Positions 25,314-34,127 of a stretch of 42,934 nucleotides of DNA are shown here, one piece after another (positions within the stretch are counted from its first letter, which is position 1; each line of letters begins with the position of its first letter). This DNA is from Planctomycetota bacterium. GTDB taxonomy: Bacteria; Planctomycetota; Planctomycetia; Pirellulales; PLA5. Below the pieces are notes generated by a model. The model ran no database searches and was not told the DNA's origin. It saw nothing but the letters and a program-made list of their open reading frames with translations. Made by a program: the position numbers and the translations under genes. The stretch covers positions 1-42,934 of the forward strand of contig QEVJ01000039.1 of NCBI GenBank assembly GCA_003576845.1. Reading direction: 5' to 3'.

Positions 25314-25347
25314 CGGCACGGTCTTGCGACCGTGCCGTTTTTGTTTT
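25314..25347 (+). terminator. Intrinsic terminator after the deoxyhypusine synthase-like gene
   Basis: CGGCACGGTC (25314-25323) pairs perfectly with GACCGTGCCG (25328-25337) around TTGC, followed by TTTTTGTTTT. This is a textbook plus-strand rho-independent terminator about 100 bp after the stop. The bases between contain ACACAGAGG/CACAGAGG-type word repeats (about 25,251-25,290). Confidence 0.9.
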
Positions 25348-25397
25348 GGAGCGGCCGATGCACGCTTGCCGCGTCGATCAGTAAGAATGGCCGCGCG

Positions 25398-28300
25398 TTA
25401 TCGTGCCGCCCGATCGATCAGCGAGTCGACGGCGCGGACGACGAGCCGCGTTCGTCCGGCAACGCTTCGCCGGGTTGCCGTTAGCCGGAAGCCTGCGTCG
25501 TCGTGCGATAAGGCGCACCGCGAGTCGAGAGCTCCGAGTACGACATCGCGGCGCGTCGCAGCGGCATCCTCGCGCTCGATGCGCCGGGAACGAACCACGA
25601 CCGCGCCCGCGGCGCTCGACGATGCCGGCGAAGGCGCGGCGGTTCCGAGCGACGTCTGGAGCGCTGCCAGGTCGGCCAGATTCGTGGCGCCGTCGCCGTT
25701 GATGTCGCCGCGGCCGCGGTGCGCGCCGGTCGCGCTGCCGAAGTTTTGGGCGAGTAGGGCGGCATCGAGTCGGTCGACCAGACCGTCGCCGTTGAAATCG
25801 CCCACGAGGGGAGCGGGATCGTCCGCGCCCGGCGAACCGCCGATGCGGGCGCTCGATCGCCAGTTGGCCGGATTGCCGTAGCTCGCGCTCGGGTCGATGA
25901 CGACGAGCGAGAAACCGTCGCCGTCGGTTTCCTTGTACCAGTCGTCGTCGTATGCAAATTCGTGGATCAACCCGCCAGCCTTGTCGCGGAGCGTTATCGT
26001 TTCGCCGGCATTGTCGAGCGCGCCGGTAAAGCCGCGTTCGGCGATCGCGGCGGCGGGCACGAGCGGATAGGCGGCCGCGAAGGCCGCCGGATTCTTGGCG
26101 ACCACGATGCGACCCAGCGGCGCGAGCATCCGATTTGCGTCGGTTTCGGCGAACGCGAATTCGCCCACGCCCTCGATCCACACGTCGGCCATATCGACGG
26201 CGACCGTGCCGCTCGTGTTGACGAGTTCGAGGAACTCGGTGTCTTCGATCGCACCCGGCGGGTTGTAGTAGATTTCGCTCACCCGCAGGGGCGACTCGAC
26301 GGCGAAGAACGCTTCGGTAAGCGCGCTCCACGTGCCGCCGGAGAGGACTCGCGACCGGATCGTGCCGGATTCGGCGAGGGTGACATCGCCCGTCACGGCG
26401 ATTGCGCTGGGGCTAACGGCTCCGCCCGGCAGTCGCGGATCGCTGCCGTCGGTCGTGTAGTAGCGCGTTCCGGCAGGGGCAGTAATCGCCAGATCGAAGC
26501 CGGCCTGAACCGTGCCGCCGTGCTGACTGAACGTCGGGGCGGCGACCGCGGGATACAAGCCTTCGTTGCGATAGATCGTCAGGAGGTTGTTCGTGCGGAA
26601 CGGGAAGTACGTGTTCAGCAAGCGATTCTGCTCCGCGATCCATTCGACGTCGCGGGTGAGCGGGTTGGCTTGCTTGAGATCGCCCCAGCGGGCCGACTCG
26701 GCGACGATCGCATTGTCGAGCGTCGCGGCGTGTTGCATCCACCGCGCGGCCGTATTCGCGGGCGTGAGCGCCCCGGCGTTGAACAGGTGTTTGTGAATGC
26801 GGTCGCCGAAGCGGACACGGAACTCTTCGATTTGCAGCAAGCTGGCGAGCATTCCGGTCGGATCGCTGCTCGGGCCAATCGCGTTCTGGCTGACGTTTTC
26901 CAGGATTCGCTCGACATCCCAAGCGTAGAGCCGCCAGGGCGCGTCGTTGGGTCCGCCGCCAACCGCCCGCCAGTTGCCGTCGTTCTTGAGGTCCTGGTTG
27001 CCGCCGTAGCGGTGCATGATGAACCAGTCGATGTAGTTGTCGACGTCGAGCCGCTGTTGGATCGCGTCCCAATTGCGGGCGGCAACGGCGGCGGCGAGCT
27101 CGTTCCAGCTCGTGGCGTTGCCGTCGGTGAAGACGAGGCCGTTGCGGGCGTCGTAGTCGTCTTCGGTTCCGCCAAAGTAGGCGGCGTAGTGCGAGGCTTC
27201 GGCCCGTTCGTGCATTTCGTAGACGCCCCAATAGAGGCCGTTGAGATAGAGGTGCACGTAGCGGCCGTAGCCCGCGGAAGGATCGCCCATCGCCCGCATC
27301 GTGTCGCGGGCCCACATTTCGCGGATCATGTCGCCGCGGTTGCGCTGGCCTTGGTCCCAATGAATCCACGAGTTGTTGTAGCGGGCGCGGAGGTGGACCG
27401 AGTCGAACCGCTCAACGGGCGAACCGTCGAACAGCGGGTATTCGAGGTCGCCTTCGAGCGGGACGTTGTTCGCGCCGACGAGCAGCTCGTTGCGGAACCG
27501 CAAGCTCATCGAGTGTTTGCCGTGTTCCGGGTTGCGGCTGGCGCCGCCTTGCATTCGCGCGCCGGCGTCGATCTGGAAGCCAACCGTGCCGTCGGGAAAG
27601 ATCAACTCGGCGGACGTGGGTTTTTCCTGAGCGCTCAAGGGATTCGTGTACAAGCCGCCGGCGCCGACGATGTCGGCCGGGTCGAATACGAGCGACAGGG
27701 CGGGCAATTCATCGAACCCGTCGCGAATGCGTTGTAGGTTGGCTGCATTGGCGGTCACCTGCGGATCGAATTCGTAATCGGCCGGCGTACCGTTCCACGA
27801 CGTCGGGAAACCCGCCGGAGCGATCGGCTGGTTAATCACATCGTCGACGAACAAGTACGTCTGCGTGTCGACGTTCGTCGGCGCAAGGCCCGGCTTGAAG
27901 GCCATCGCGCGGAGCGTGGTCGTGCGATTGACGGCGACGGTTGCCGAGGGGGGCGTATTGGCGTCGGGCGAAGGAACCTGCGTGCCGTTCGTCGGTGTGG
28001 GGAGCGAGCCGTTGGTCGTGTAGACGAGCGTCGCGCCGGGGGTATTGGACGTAATCGTCACGCTGAAGGGCGCGTCGTAATACCCGCGATCGGCGCTGAA
28101 CCGCGTATCGGCGACGAAGCCGGTGAACGTGGACGATTCGTTATTGGCCGCGCCGGGCGTGGGGATGTTGTAATACTTCGCCGCGCCGAGATCGTCGAGA
28201 CCGTAGGATACGTCGTTCACCTGGCGCGGGAACTCGGGCACGAACTCGTGAATCGCAACGCCCGTGCCACCGACAAGGGCCAGGTATTCGCCGTTGTTCT

Positions 28301-31300
28301 GAAGGCTGAAGTTGGCGTGCAGATAGCCGCGTTCGTCGAGCGCCGGGTCCGTAATACCGAGGCCCGAGGCAAACACGACCAGATAGCCCGACGCAGGAAT
28401 CGTCGTGCCGCCGGGGATCTGCCATTTGGCGGGCGTGTCGGGATCGTCGGTGAGGTAGAGTCCGCCGACGTTGATGGGCGACGGCGTGAAGTTGCGAATT
28501 TCGATCCAATCCGGCGAGAGCGTGCCGCCGGTGAAGGCGTCGCCGGCGGTCGCGCGCGTGCGCGTCGTGAGCGTGTCGCCGTTGTCGGCCATGAATTCGC
28601 TGATCCGCAGCGTCGGGGCCGTTGCCGTGGTGAACGATTCGCTCGTCGTGGCCCAGGCGCTGCCGGCGAGATTCGTGCCGAGCGCGCGGAAGTAGTAGGT
28701 CGCTTCGGGTGTAAGCCCCGTCACGCTGGCGGCGAAGGCGCCGCTTTGCAAGCCGACATCGACGGAGGATTGCCACGCCGCCGCGTTTTCGCCGCCGTCG
28801 GCCGGTCCGTAGAAGATCGTGACGGTCGGCGTGTCGTTGCCCGTGTTCGCGACGCGGCCGGCGAGTTGCGCAGAGAATGGACCGACGTTGGTCGCCGGGG
28901 CGTTCTCGACGGTCGGCGGACTTACGGCGAGTGTCGTGAACGCCTGCGTGGACGGCGACCAGGCGAGGCCGGCAACATTGATGGCCCGAGTGCGGTAGTA
29001 GTAGTCCGTCGCCGGCAAGAGGCCGGTGAGCAACTCGGTATATTCGCCGGACGGCACGTCGATGAGGACGATCGTGTTGTCCCACTGCGACGGGACAGTG
29101 CCGCCGTCGTTGTCGCCCCAATAGATCGTCACGTTCGCCGGGTCGCCGCCGTCGACGAGGTACGCGCCGATCCGCGCCGACGTGCCGGAGATGTCCGTCG
29201 GCGCAGCGTTCGTAACGGTCGCGGGTGCGACGATCGTGAATTGCGACGTGAACTCGGCGTTGGGGCGATTGTCGGTGCTTTCGAGCGCTCCGGGGGAGAT
29301 TCGCAACGTATACACGCCCGCTGCGAGTCCGGCGGGAAGCGTAAACGCGAGCGTATCGGCATCGACGACGTTCACGGCCGTCGCGGGAACGCCGTTCACC
29401 GTCAAATCGCTCGCCGCGACGGACGAGGCGAGCACAGGCAAGTTGAAATTCACCGTCGCCGTCGTGGGCGGCGTGGCGGTTCTCGCACCCGGTGCGGGTG
29501 TGATGCTCGTGACGCCTAGAAGCGTGAACTTCTCTCGCAATCGCACGCCGGTGAGGGCATAGCCTTTCGAGTCGTTCGCCGCGCCGATGGGATCGACCGC
29601 CGTGGGAATCGTTCCGGTGTACTGCGTCGAGACGATGTCGAAGCGGCCATCCGCGCCGGCGTCGATGTCGAGCCACTGGGCGACGAAGCCTTGCCCGGCG
29701 AGGTGATTCGAGCCGGTCCAGACGGCGACCTGGTTTGCGGCGAGACCCGCCGTCACGATGCCGACGCCCGCCGAATGCGCCGGGGTGAACGAATCGGCGC
29801 CGACGAGCGTGACGAGCGTCCAGCGGCGGGTGTAAGGCGTGTTCCCGCGGACGGCCGTGCCGGCAAAGTCGTAGGTCTTGTTCGGGTCGAGTCCGGTGAA
29901 GGCGTGCGTGTAGGTATCGGCGCCGTCGAGTTCGAGGCTCGTGCCCGTGCCGGTTGAGAAATCGACGAACCCTGCGAAAATGTTGGCGGCGTCGGTCCCC
30001 GCGGCGGGCACTCCGGATGCACCGGCATAGTTGATGCCGACGGCCGACGTGCTGAGCGTGATGCCGGTGGCCGCGCCGGTGGCGATGTTCTTGAGTAAGC
30101 CCGAGGCGACGCCATTGGCGGCGAATGTTGTGGCGCTCGGATGCGTTGCCGGTCCGGCGACGTGATCGTTGAACGCGACGACGTCGTCGACGGACTGGCT
30201 GAGCGTCGCGAAGGAGCCGGTCGCGGTCCAGGCGTCGCCGGCGGCGTTCGTGGCGCGGAAGCGGAAGTAATGCGTCGTTTGCGCGGCGAGTCCGGCAAGC
30301 ACCGTGCCGAACGCGGCCGGTTGCGTGCCGAGCGATACGGCGTTGTCCCAGTTGGCGGCGACCGCGCCGGCGTCGTTGTCGCCGTAGTAGAGCGTGACCG
30401 TGTTTGGCGCGTTTCCGGTGCTGGTGATCTGGCCCGAGAGTTCGGCCGACGTGGACGTGACGTTCGCAGCGTCGTTGGCGGTGATCGCCGGGAGCGACAA
30501 GGCGGCGGTCGTGAAGGACAGCGACGGTTCGGCGAAGTGCTCGCCGGCGGAATTCACGCCGCGGATCGTTACGTAATACGTCGTGCTCGGCTGCAAGTTG
30601 GAAAGCGGCAAGCTGAACGTGCCGAACTGTAAGCCGGCGTCGACGGAGTTCTGCCACGCGGCGGCGTTCGTGCCGCCGTCGGTCGTGCCGTAGTAGACCG
30701 TCACCGTCGGGCCTTCGCCGCCGGTGTCGGCCACTTCTCCGCCGTAAACGGCCGAGACCGCGTCGATGCTCGATACCGAGCCGTTGAGCATGACCGGCGG
30801 CGTGGCGGCCGTGTCCATGTTCGCGAGCCAGTTGATAGCGTTCGTGAATAGCGTGCGGCCGTCGGAGGTGAGCGAGTTGAAGGTGTTGTCGGTCATCGGG
30901 AACATGACACGGCGACCGGCGGCGGGCGAAACGCCGCTGGCCGGATCGAGCGGTTGGCCCGCGTCAGCAATGAAGATGGCCGCGTTTCCGGCGACGGACG
31001 CGCCGCCGGTCGACGCGACGCCGTTGGCCGCGGTGGCGACCGTCGTCAGGCCCGGATAGACCGACGGCGTGCTGAGCGTTTCGGGACCGGACGCTGTGAG
31101 GAACTGAATCGTGCCGGAAAGTCCGGCGGTGATGGGATGGTTCTGCGCGATGGTTAGCTGGGTCGTCGAGACCGATTTGGTCATGACGGCGGTTGCCAGG
31201 CCGAATTCGCCGGCGGCGTTGTCCATGACGGCTTCTTCCCAGTTGAGAATGCCGACGGGGGATGTGTGGTACTTGTTTCGCAGGGTGCCGGAAGCGGGCG

Positions 31301-31637
31301 TGCTCGACAGCACGAGCACGTCGATGCCGACTAAATCGGTCGTGTTGTTGGCGGCGCTAGCTTGTTTGTACGCGACGTTCTGCGCGCCGAACGTCGACGT
31401 GAGATGGCTCATCACGGCGGGATCGGCGCCGAACGTCGCCCCGGCGTCGTTACCAAGGAAGAGAATCTTCGGCGTGCCGGCGAGGAGCATCCGCGGTTCG
31501 AGTGCTTCGCCTAGGAGCCGCGAACGCTTGGATAGACGGGTGCTTCGACGACCGCGCGCGCAAGCGGCGGCTTGTCGTGTGCGCGAGTGAACCTGGGGCG
31601 AGAACGCACCGGCAAGCCGCCACGGGAAACCCAGCAT
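25398..31637 (-). CDS. Giant exported LEPR-XLL protein with lamin-tail, CotH and dockerin-like domains
   Basis: ATG at 31637 follows GGGAGG at 5 nt; 2079 residues. The N-terminus carries the LEPR-XLL planctomycete signature (LEPRMLLAG, residues 47-55). Residues about 55-275 look like a ThuA/GATase-like fold. Then come fibronectin-III-like units (about 280-480, 805-1005), an Ig-like unit (about 705-805), a lamin-tail domain (from about 1005), a chitobiase-type beta domain (about 1180-1265), a CotH kinase-like domain (about 1285-1690), a second chitobiase-type unit, and a second lamin-tail domain (to about 1945). The C-terminus has a dockerin-like EF-hand pair (GDFNGDGLVDRLDAALLAQN). It is a surface or secreted protein; CotH proteins phosphorylate spore-coat or other proteins, but the active residues were not verified. 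Confidence 0.85.
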   Translation of the reverse strand: MLGFPWRLAGAFSPQVHSRTRQAAACARGRRSTRLSKRSRLLGEALEPRMLLAGTPKILFLGNDAGATFGADPAVMSHLTSTFGAQNVAYKQASAANNTTDLVGIDVLVLSSTPASGTLRNKYHTSPVGILNWEEAVMDNAAGEFGLATAVMTKSVSTTQLTIAQNHPITAGLSGTIQFLTASGPETLSTPSVYPGLTTVATAANGVASTGGASVAGNAAIFIADAGQPLDPASGVSPAAGRRVMFPMTDNTFNSLTSDGRTLFTNAINWLANMDTAATPPVMLNGSVSSIDAVSAVYGGEVADTGGEGPTVTVYYGTTDGGTNAAAWQNSVDAGLQFGTFSLPLSNLQPSTTYYVTIRGVNSAGEHFAEPSLSFTTAALSLPAITANDAANVTSTSAELSGQITSTGNAPNTVTLYYGDNDAGAVAANWDNAVSLGTQPAAFGTVLAGLAAQTTHYFRFRATNAAGDAWTATGSFATLSQSVDDVVAFNDHVAGPATHPSATTFAANGVASGLLKNIATGAATGITLSTSAVGINYAGASGVPAAGTDAANIFAGFVDFSTGTGTSLELDGADTYTHAFTGLDPNKTYDFAGTAVRGNTPYTRRWTLVTLVGADSFTPAHSAGVGIVTAGLAANQVAVWTGSNHLAGQGFVAQWLDIDAGADGRFDIVSTQYTGTIPTAVDPIGAANDSKGYALTGVRLREKFTLLGVTSITPAPGARTATPPTTATVNFNLPVLASSVAASDLTVNGVPATAVNVVDADTLAFTLPAGLAAGVYTLRISPGALESTDNRPNAEFTSQFTIVAPATVTNAAPTDISGTSARIGAYLVDGGDPANVTIYWGDNDGGTVPSQWDNTIVLIDVPSGEYTELLTGLLPATDYYYRTRAINVAGLAWSPSTQAFTTLAVSPPTVENAPATNVGPFSAQLAGRVANTGNDTPTVTIFYGPADGGENAAAWQSSVDVGLQSGAFAASVTGLTPEATYYFRALGTNLAGSAWATTSESFTTATAPTLRISEFMADNGDTLTTRTRATAGDAFTGGTLSPDWIEIRNFTPSPINVGGLYLTDDPDTPAKWQIPGGTTIPASGYLVVFASGLGITDPALDERGYLHANFSLQNNGEYLALVGGTGVAIHEFVPEFPRQVNDVSYGLDDLGAAKYYNIPTPGAANNESSTFTGFVADTRFSADRGYYDAPFSVTITSNTPGATLVYTTNGSLPTPTNGTQVPSPDANTPPSATVAVNRTTTLRAMAFKPGLAPTNVDTQTYLFVDDVINQPIAPAGFPTSWNGTPADYEFDPQVTANAANLQRIRDGFDELPALSLVFDPADIVGAGGLYTNPLSAQEKPTSAELIFPDGTVGFQIDAGARMQGGASRNPEHGKHSMSLRFRNELLVGANNVPLEGDLEYPLFDGSPVERFDSVHLRARYNNSWIHWDQGQRNRGDMIREMWARDTMRAMGDPSAGYGRYVHLYLNGLYWGVYEMHERAEASHYAAYFGGTEDDYDARNGLVFTDGNATSWNELAAAVAARNWDAIQQRLDVDNYIDWFIMHRYGGNQDLKNDGNWRAVGGGPNDAPWRLYAWDVERILENVSQNAIGPSSDPTGMLASLLQIEEFRVRFGDRIHKHLFNAGALTPANTAARWMQHAATLDNAIVAESARWGDLKQANPLTRDVEWIAEQNRLLNTYFPFRTNNLLTIYRNEGLYPAVAAPTFSQHGGTVQAGFDLAITAPAGTRYYTTDGSDPRLPGGAVSPSAIAVTGDVTLAESGTIRSRVLSGGTWSALTEAFFAVESPLRVSEIYYNPPGAIEDTEFLELVNTSGTVAVDMADVWIEGVGEFAFAETDANRMLAPLGRIVVAKNPAAFAAAYPLVPAAAIAERGFTGALDNAGETITLRDKAGGLIHEFAYDDDWYKETDGDGFSLVVIDPSASYGNPANWRSSARIGGSPGADDPAPLVGDFNGDGLVDRLDAALLAQNFGSATGAHRGRGDINGDGATNLADLAALQTSLGTAAPSPASSSAAGAVVVRSRRIEREDAAATRRDVVLGALDSRCALSHDDAGFRLTATRRSVAGRTRLVVRAVDSLIDRAAR

Positions 31638-31868
31638 CGTTCCTCCCGACGTGTGTCTGAACGAGGGATCATAGAAAGGACCGCGCCGGCGAAAATGCCA
31701 GCAGCACTCGCCTCACCCCGCTCCCACCCAGCGAGAACCCTACGCGGTGGTTTCAAGATAATCGAGAAGTTAGCGGCTCACAAACTTTTTTCAAAAAAAG
31801 ATTGCAGCAACGGTCCGCCGCCCGGCCGGCGAAACTTCCTTCGGTGGCAGAAATCCGCGGACGGGCGC

Positions 31869-31895
31869 AAAAGAAAAGCCCGCCGATTGGCGAGC
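31869..31895 (-). terminator. Intrinsic terminator of the small RNA candidate
   Basis: On the minus strand GCTCGCC (31895-31889) pairs with GGCGGGC (31884-31878) around AATC, with one T-G wobble, and is followed by TTTTCTTTT (31877-31869). Confidence 0.65.
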
Positions 31896-32054
31896 CGTGC
31901 GTCGTTCAGATTGTCCCCGGCACTTCCCCCGAGCCTCGTGAGCGTGCGGGTCGCTCATTCCCCGATGACAGGATGCGTTCCCGGGAACCGGTCCCGCGAA
32001 TGCCGCGTATTGCGAAGCCCGCCCTCGGTCACGAGGCTCCCTTCCAACCGGATC
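31869..32054 (-). ncRNA. Rod-shaped small RNA candidate, 6S-like
   Basis: Reading the minus strand from just after a consensus promoter, about 185 nt end in an intrinsic terminator. The RNA folds as an irregular rod: GAGCCTCGTGA (32039-32029) pairs perfectly with TCACGAGGCTC (31941-31931); inside, a GCGGG/CCCGC plus TCGC/GCGA stem (32022-32012 with 31954-31946); then a large internal bubble; then an apical stem, GCATTCGCGGGA with TCCCGGGAACGC (32003-31992 with 31986-31975), around CCGGT. Length, rod shape and central bubble fit 6S RNA, which binds sigma-70 RNA polymerase. Sequence conservation was not tested. It could be another sRNA or the leader of the LEPR-XLL gene. Confidence 0.45.
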
Positions 32055-32060
32055 ACCGAC

Positions 32061-32088
32061 ATTTTAGGCAATTCGCCTCCATTGTCAA
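32061..32088 (-). promoter_or_regulatory. Sigma-70-type promoter of the small RNA candidate
   Basis: On the minus strand TTGACA (32088-32083), a 16-bp spacer and TAAAAT (32066-32061) form a near-consensus promoter. The predicted transcription start is near 32054. It is the best promoter match in the window and lies about 420 bp from the nearest minus-strand start codon. Confidence 0.65.
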
Positions 32089-32295
32089 GAAAAATCCGCC
32101 TCGCTGCCCTTTCGTCCGTGCCTCCTCCCGCGGCTCCTTCCATTATCATATACGCACGCGGCCGCCAATCGGTTCGCGCCATTTAGCTCCCGGTATACTT
32201 AGCGCCCCGCCCAGTGAACACACCGGGGGCGATGCGCCCAAGGCAACAGCAAACCGCGTCGTAAAGGCGCGCGTCGCAGCCGCAACGCTCCAAAC

Positions 32296-32841
32296 TCATT
32301 GGCTCGGGTTCTTCGCGTCCCGCTTGGCCTGTTGCCGGCGGCCACGTGCCGAAATATGCCCGACGATCTTGCTTGCCAAACCGCTCTTGGCGATGCGTCC
32401 CTGGTTCGCCTTGGCCTTGACCTTTCGCTGGCGGCTGGCGTTCTTGTCGAGTTTCGGTTGCGCACGGGAAGCGCCCGCGGCGGCCGCCGATTTCTTCGAC
32501 TTCTTCATGGCCGCCTTCTTCGCTGTGCGCGGCTTGGCTGCCTTTGCCGCTTTCTTGGTTTTCTTCGCCGGCTTCGCAACCTTCTTCTTCGCAGCAGGCT
32601 TCTTGCGCATTGCCGATATCTTGGCGGACTTCTTCTTTGCGGGCTTGGAGGCGCGGACCGCTTTGCGAAGCTTCGCCGGAGCGACCGCCGGTCGATCGCT
32701 CGAAACCGGCGCCGGCACCGACATCGGCGCGGTTTCGGGCATCGGGCCGGTCGCGGGCGTGGCCGATTCCGGTAGCGAGGGATTCGTGGCGATGTCCAAT
32801 TCACTACCCGGCGATGCCGGCGACCCGTTGCCGTTAGCCAT
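32296..32841 (-). CDS. Lys/Ala-rich histone H1-like protein
   Basis: This 181-residue protein has an N-terminal Pro/Ser/Ala-rich third followed by repeated Lys/Ala tracts (KPAKKKSAKISAM, KKPAAKKKVAKPAKKTKK, RTAKKAAMKKSKKSAAA) and a basic tail (SRQRKVKAKANQGRIAKS). The composition is that of histone H1-like bacterial proteins that bind and compact DNA, in line with the condensed planctomycete nucleoid. No folded DNA-binding motif is visible, and low-complexity composition alone limits the call. ATG at 32841. It lies 62 bp downstream of the sod gene on the same strand. Confidence 0.65.
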   Translation of the reverse strand: MANGNGSPASPGSELDIATNPSLPESATPATGPMPETAPMSVPAPVSSDRPAVAPAKLRKAVRASKPAKKKSAKISAMRKKPAAKKKVAKPAKKTKKAAKAAKPRTAKKAAMKKSKKSAAAAGASRAQPKLDKNASRQRKVKAKANQGRIAKSGLASKIVGHISARGRRQQAKRDAKNPSQ

Positions 32842-32873
32842 ACCGACTCCAGTGCATTGAGGGTGCCCGACGG

Positions 32874-32890
32874 ACCGGCCGACGGCCGGT
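32874..32890 (-). terminator. Hairpin after sod
   Basis: ACCGGCC (32874-32880) and GGCCGGT (32884-32890) form a perfect 7-bp hairpin 14 bp past the sod stop. There is no T-tract, so termination is uncertain. Confidence 0.35.
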
Positions 32891-32903
32891 TATCCCAACG
32901 ACG

Positions 32904-33515
32904 CTATTTTCTCGCCGCCGCATAGCGCTCGCCGACGGCCTTCCAGTTAATCACGTTGTAAAACGCGGCGATGTAATCGGGGCGGCGATTCTGATAGTTG
33001 AGATAATATGCGTGCTCCCAAACGTCCATTCCCAAAATGGGCGTGCGGCCTTCCATCAGTGGCGAGTCTTGATTTGGCGTGCTCTCGACGACCAGCTTGC
33101 CGTTTTTGTCGACGGAGAGCCAGGCCCAACCGCTGCCGAACCGCGTCGTGCCGGCCTTGGTGAATTCTTCCTTGAACTTGGCGAAGCCGCCGAACTCCGC
33201 GTTGATCGCCGCGGCAAGATCGCCGGTCGGCTCGCCGCCGCAGTTCGGGCCCATGATGTTCCAGAACAGCGTGTGGTTGGCATGTCCGCCGCCGTTGTTG
33301 CGGACGGCTGTACGGATGTTTTCCGGAACCGCGCTCAAGTTGGCGATCAGCTTTTCGACCGGCTGATTGCCCAGGTCGGTCCCTTCGATCGCCTTGTTCA
33401 GGTTCGTGACGTAGGCGTTATGGTGCTTGCCGTGATGGATTTCCATCGTCCGGGCGTCGATGTGCGGCTCCAGGGCGTTGAACGGATAGGGCAGAGGGTC
33501 GACGGTGTAGGCCAT
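32904..33515 (-). CDS. sodA: Superoxide dismutase, Mn type
   Basis: ATG at 33515 follows GGGAG at 9 nt; 203 residues, full length. It converts superoxide to oxygen and hydrogen peroxide. The Fe/Mn family ligands are H27 ([10 protein letters not shown]), H81 ([11 protein letters not shown]), D164 and H168 ([20 protein letters not shown]). The Mn-type features GGGHANH before the second ligand and Gln149 in NQDSPLM favour manganese over iron. No signal peptide, so it is cytoplasmic. The 295 bp upstream (33516-33810) separate it from rpmG, and I see no recognised gene there. Confidence 0.93.
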   Translation of the reverse strand: MAYTVDPLPYPFNALEPHIDARTMEIHHGKHHNAYVTNLNKAIEGTDLGNQPVEKLIANLSAVPENIRTAVRNNGGGHANHTLFWNIMGPNCGGEPTGDLAAAINAEFGGFAKFKEEFTKAGTTRFGSGWAWLSVDKNGKLVVESTPNQDSPLMEGRTPILGMDVWEHAYYLNYQNRRPDYIAAFYNVINWKAVGERYAAARK

Positions 33516-33781
33516 AATCGAAAACTCCCGCGCGCAAGACGCGACTAGAGGGAAAATGGTTGGCGGCAGTCGGCAAACGTCGAAGTTGCCGTGCAAGATA
33601 CCGCGCGCAAGCACACGCGGCAACGGGCCGAATGCCGCCGCAAGCGCAAACGCAATTGGCTGAGCCCTGGCCGACCAGCGGGGCGGCCGCGACGCCAGCA
33701 ATGGCCGCCGCGTCGCCTCGGAAGAGACCGCCGGGCTACGATATGGCCGACGGAGCAAAGCGGGTGCCGCCGTGCTGTTAG

Positions 33782-33802
33782 GGCCGGTCTCGCGACCGTG
33801 CC
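33782..33802. terminator. Terminator-like hairpin after rpmG
   Basis: GGCCGGTC (33782-33789) and GACCGTGCC (33794-33802) pair with one bulge around TCGC, 9 bp past the rpmG stop. The sequence is nearly the same as the strong terminator stem at 25314-25337, but no T-tract follows on the minus strand. Confidence 0.4.
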
Positions 33803-33810
33803 ACGCGCCG

Positions 33811-33975
33811 CTACTTCTTCTTCTCGGTGTGTACCGTGTGCTTCCGCAGCCGGGGCGAATATTTCGAGAGCTTGAGCTTCTCGCCGCCCGGCTTCCGGCG
33901 GATCGTGTAGTTGTAATCCCCGGTCTCCTCGCAGACGAGGAACACGGTTTCGACCTTTTTCTTGCTCTTGGCCAT
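33811..33975 (-). CDS. rpmG: 50S ribosomal protein L33
   Basis: This 54-codon gene starts at ATG 33975 and ends at TAG (33813-33811). The product begins [20 protein letters not shown] and continues [20 protein letters not shown], then [12 protein letters not shown], the L33 pattern. A single Cys (VCEETGD) remains; the zinc-ribbon Cys pairs of some L33 proteins are absent, so this is a Cys-poor, zinc-independent form. It lies within longer shadow frames. No other ribosomal protein gene is nearby. Confidence 0.93.
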   Translation of the reverse strand: MAKSKKKVETVFLVCEETGDYNYTIRRKPGGEKLKLSKYSPRLRKHTVHTEKKK

Positions 33976-34127
33976 GGCTGCGACAAACCTGTTCTAGATA
34001 GATCGCCGGGCGAACCCCAGCGTGCAATTGCGCGATACGGAGCCACGTATTCTAGCCGGCAGACGGACCGCGTGAAAAGAGGGGTATGCGACGGTCGCGC
34101 GGCCTCACCCGGCTCGACACGTCCGAC

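Larger units (their letters stand above)
31638..32295. other. 658-bp non-coding region with small RNA candidate
   Basis: The region lies upstream of the LEPR-XLL gene and downstream of the histone-like gene. Its centre is the minus-strand RNA candidate described below. Between the RNA's terminator and the LEPR-XLL start, an AT-rich block (31,757-31,800, with CTTTTTT/AAAAAAG) probably belongs to the promoter of that gene. Open frames in the region look like shadows. Confidence 0.5.

Noticed and set aside
25962-27737. 591-residue plus-strand frame
   Set aside because: It is antisense to the CotH region of the LEPR-XLL gene and lacks recognisable motifs.
28141-30657. 838-residue minus-strand frame
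   Set aside because: It is a second-frame shadow of the LEPR-XLL gene; nearly all Arg/His, no domains.
31802-32860. 352-residue plus-strand frame over the non-coding region and the histone-like gene
   Set aside because: Its end is antisense to the Lys-rich gene and its beginning overlaps the small RNA candidate, with no motif of its own.
33545-34027. 160-residue and 380-residue frames overlapping the sod-rpmG region
   Set aside because: The sod and L33 products are encoded in shorter, well-supported frames; the long frames are read-through shadows upstream of the true starts.
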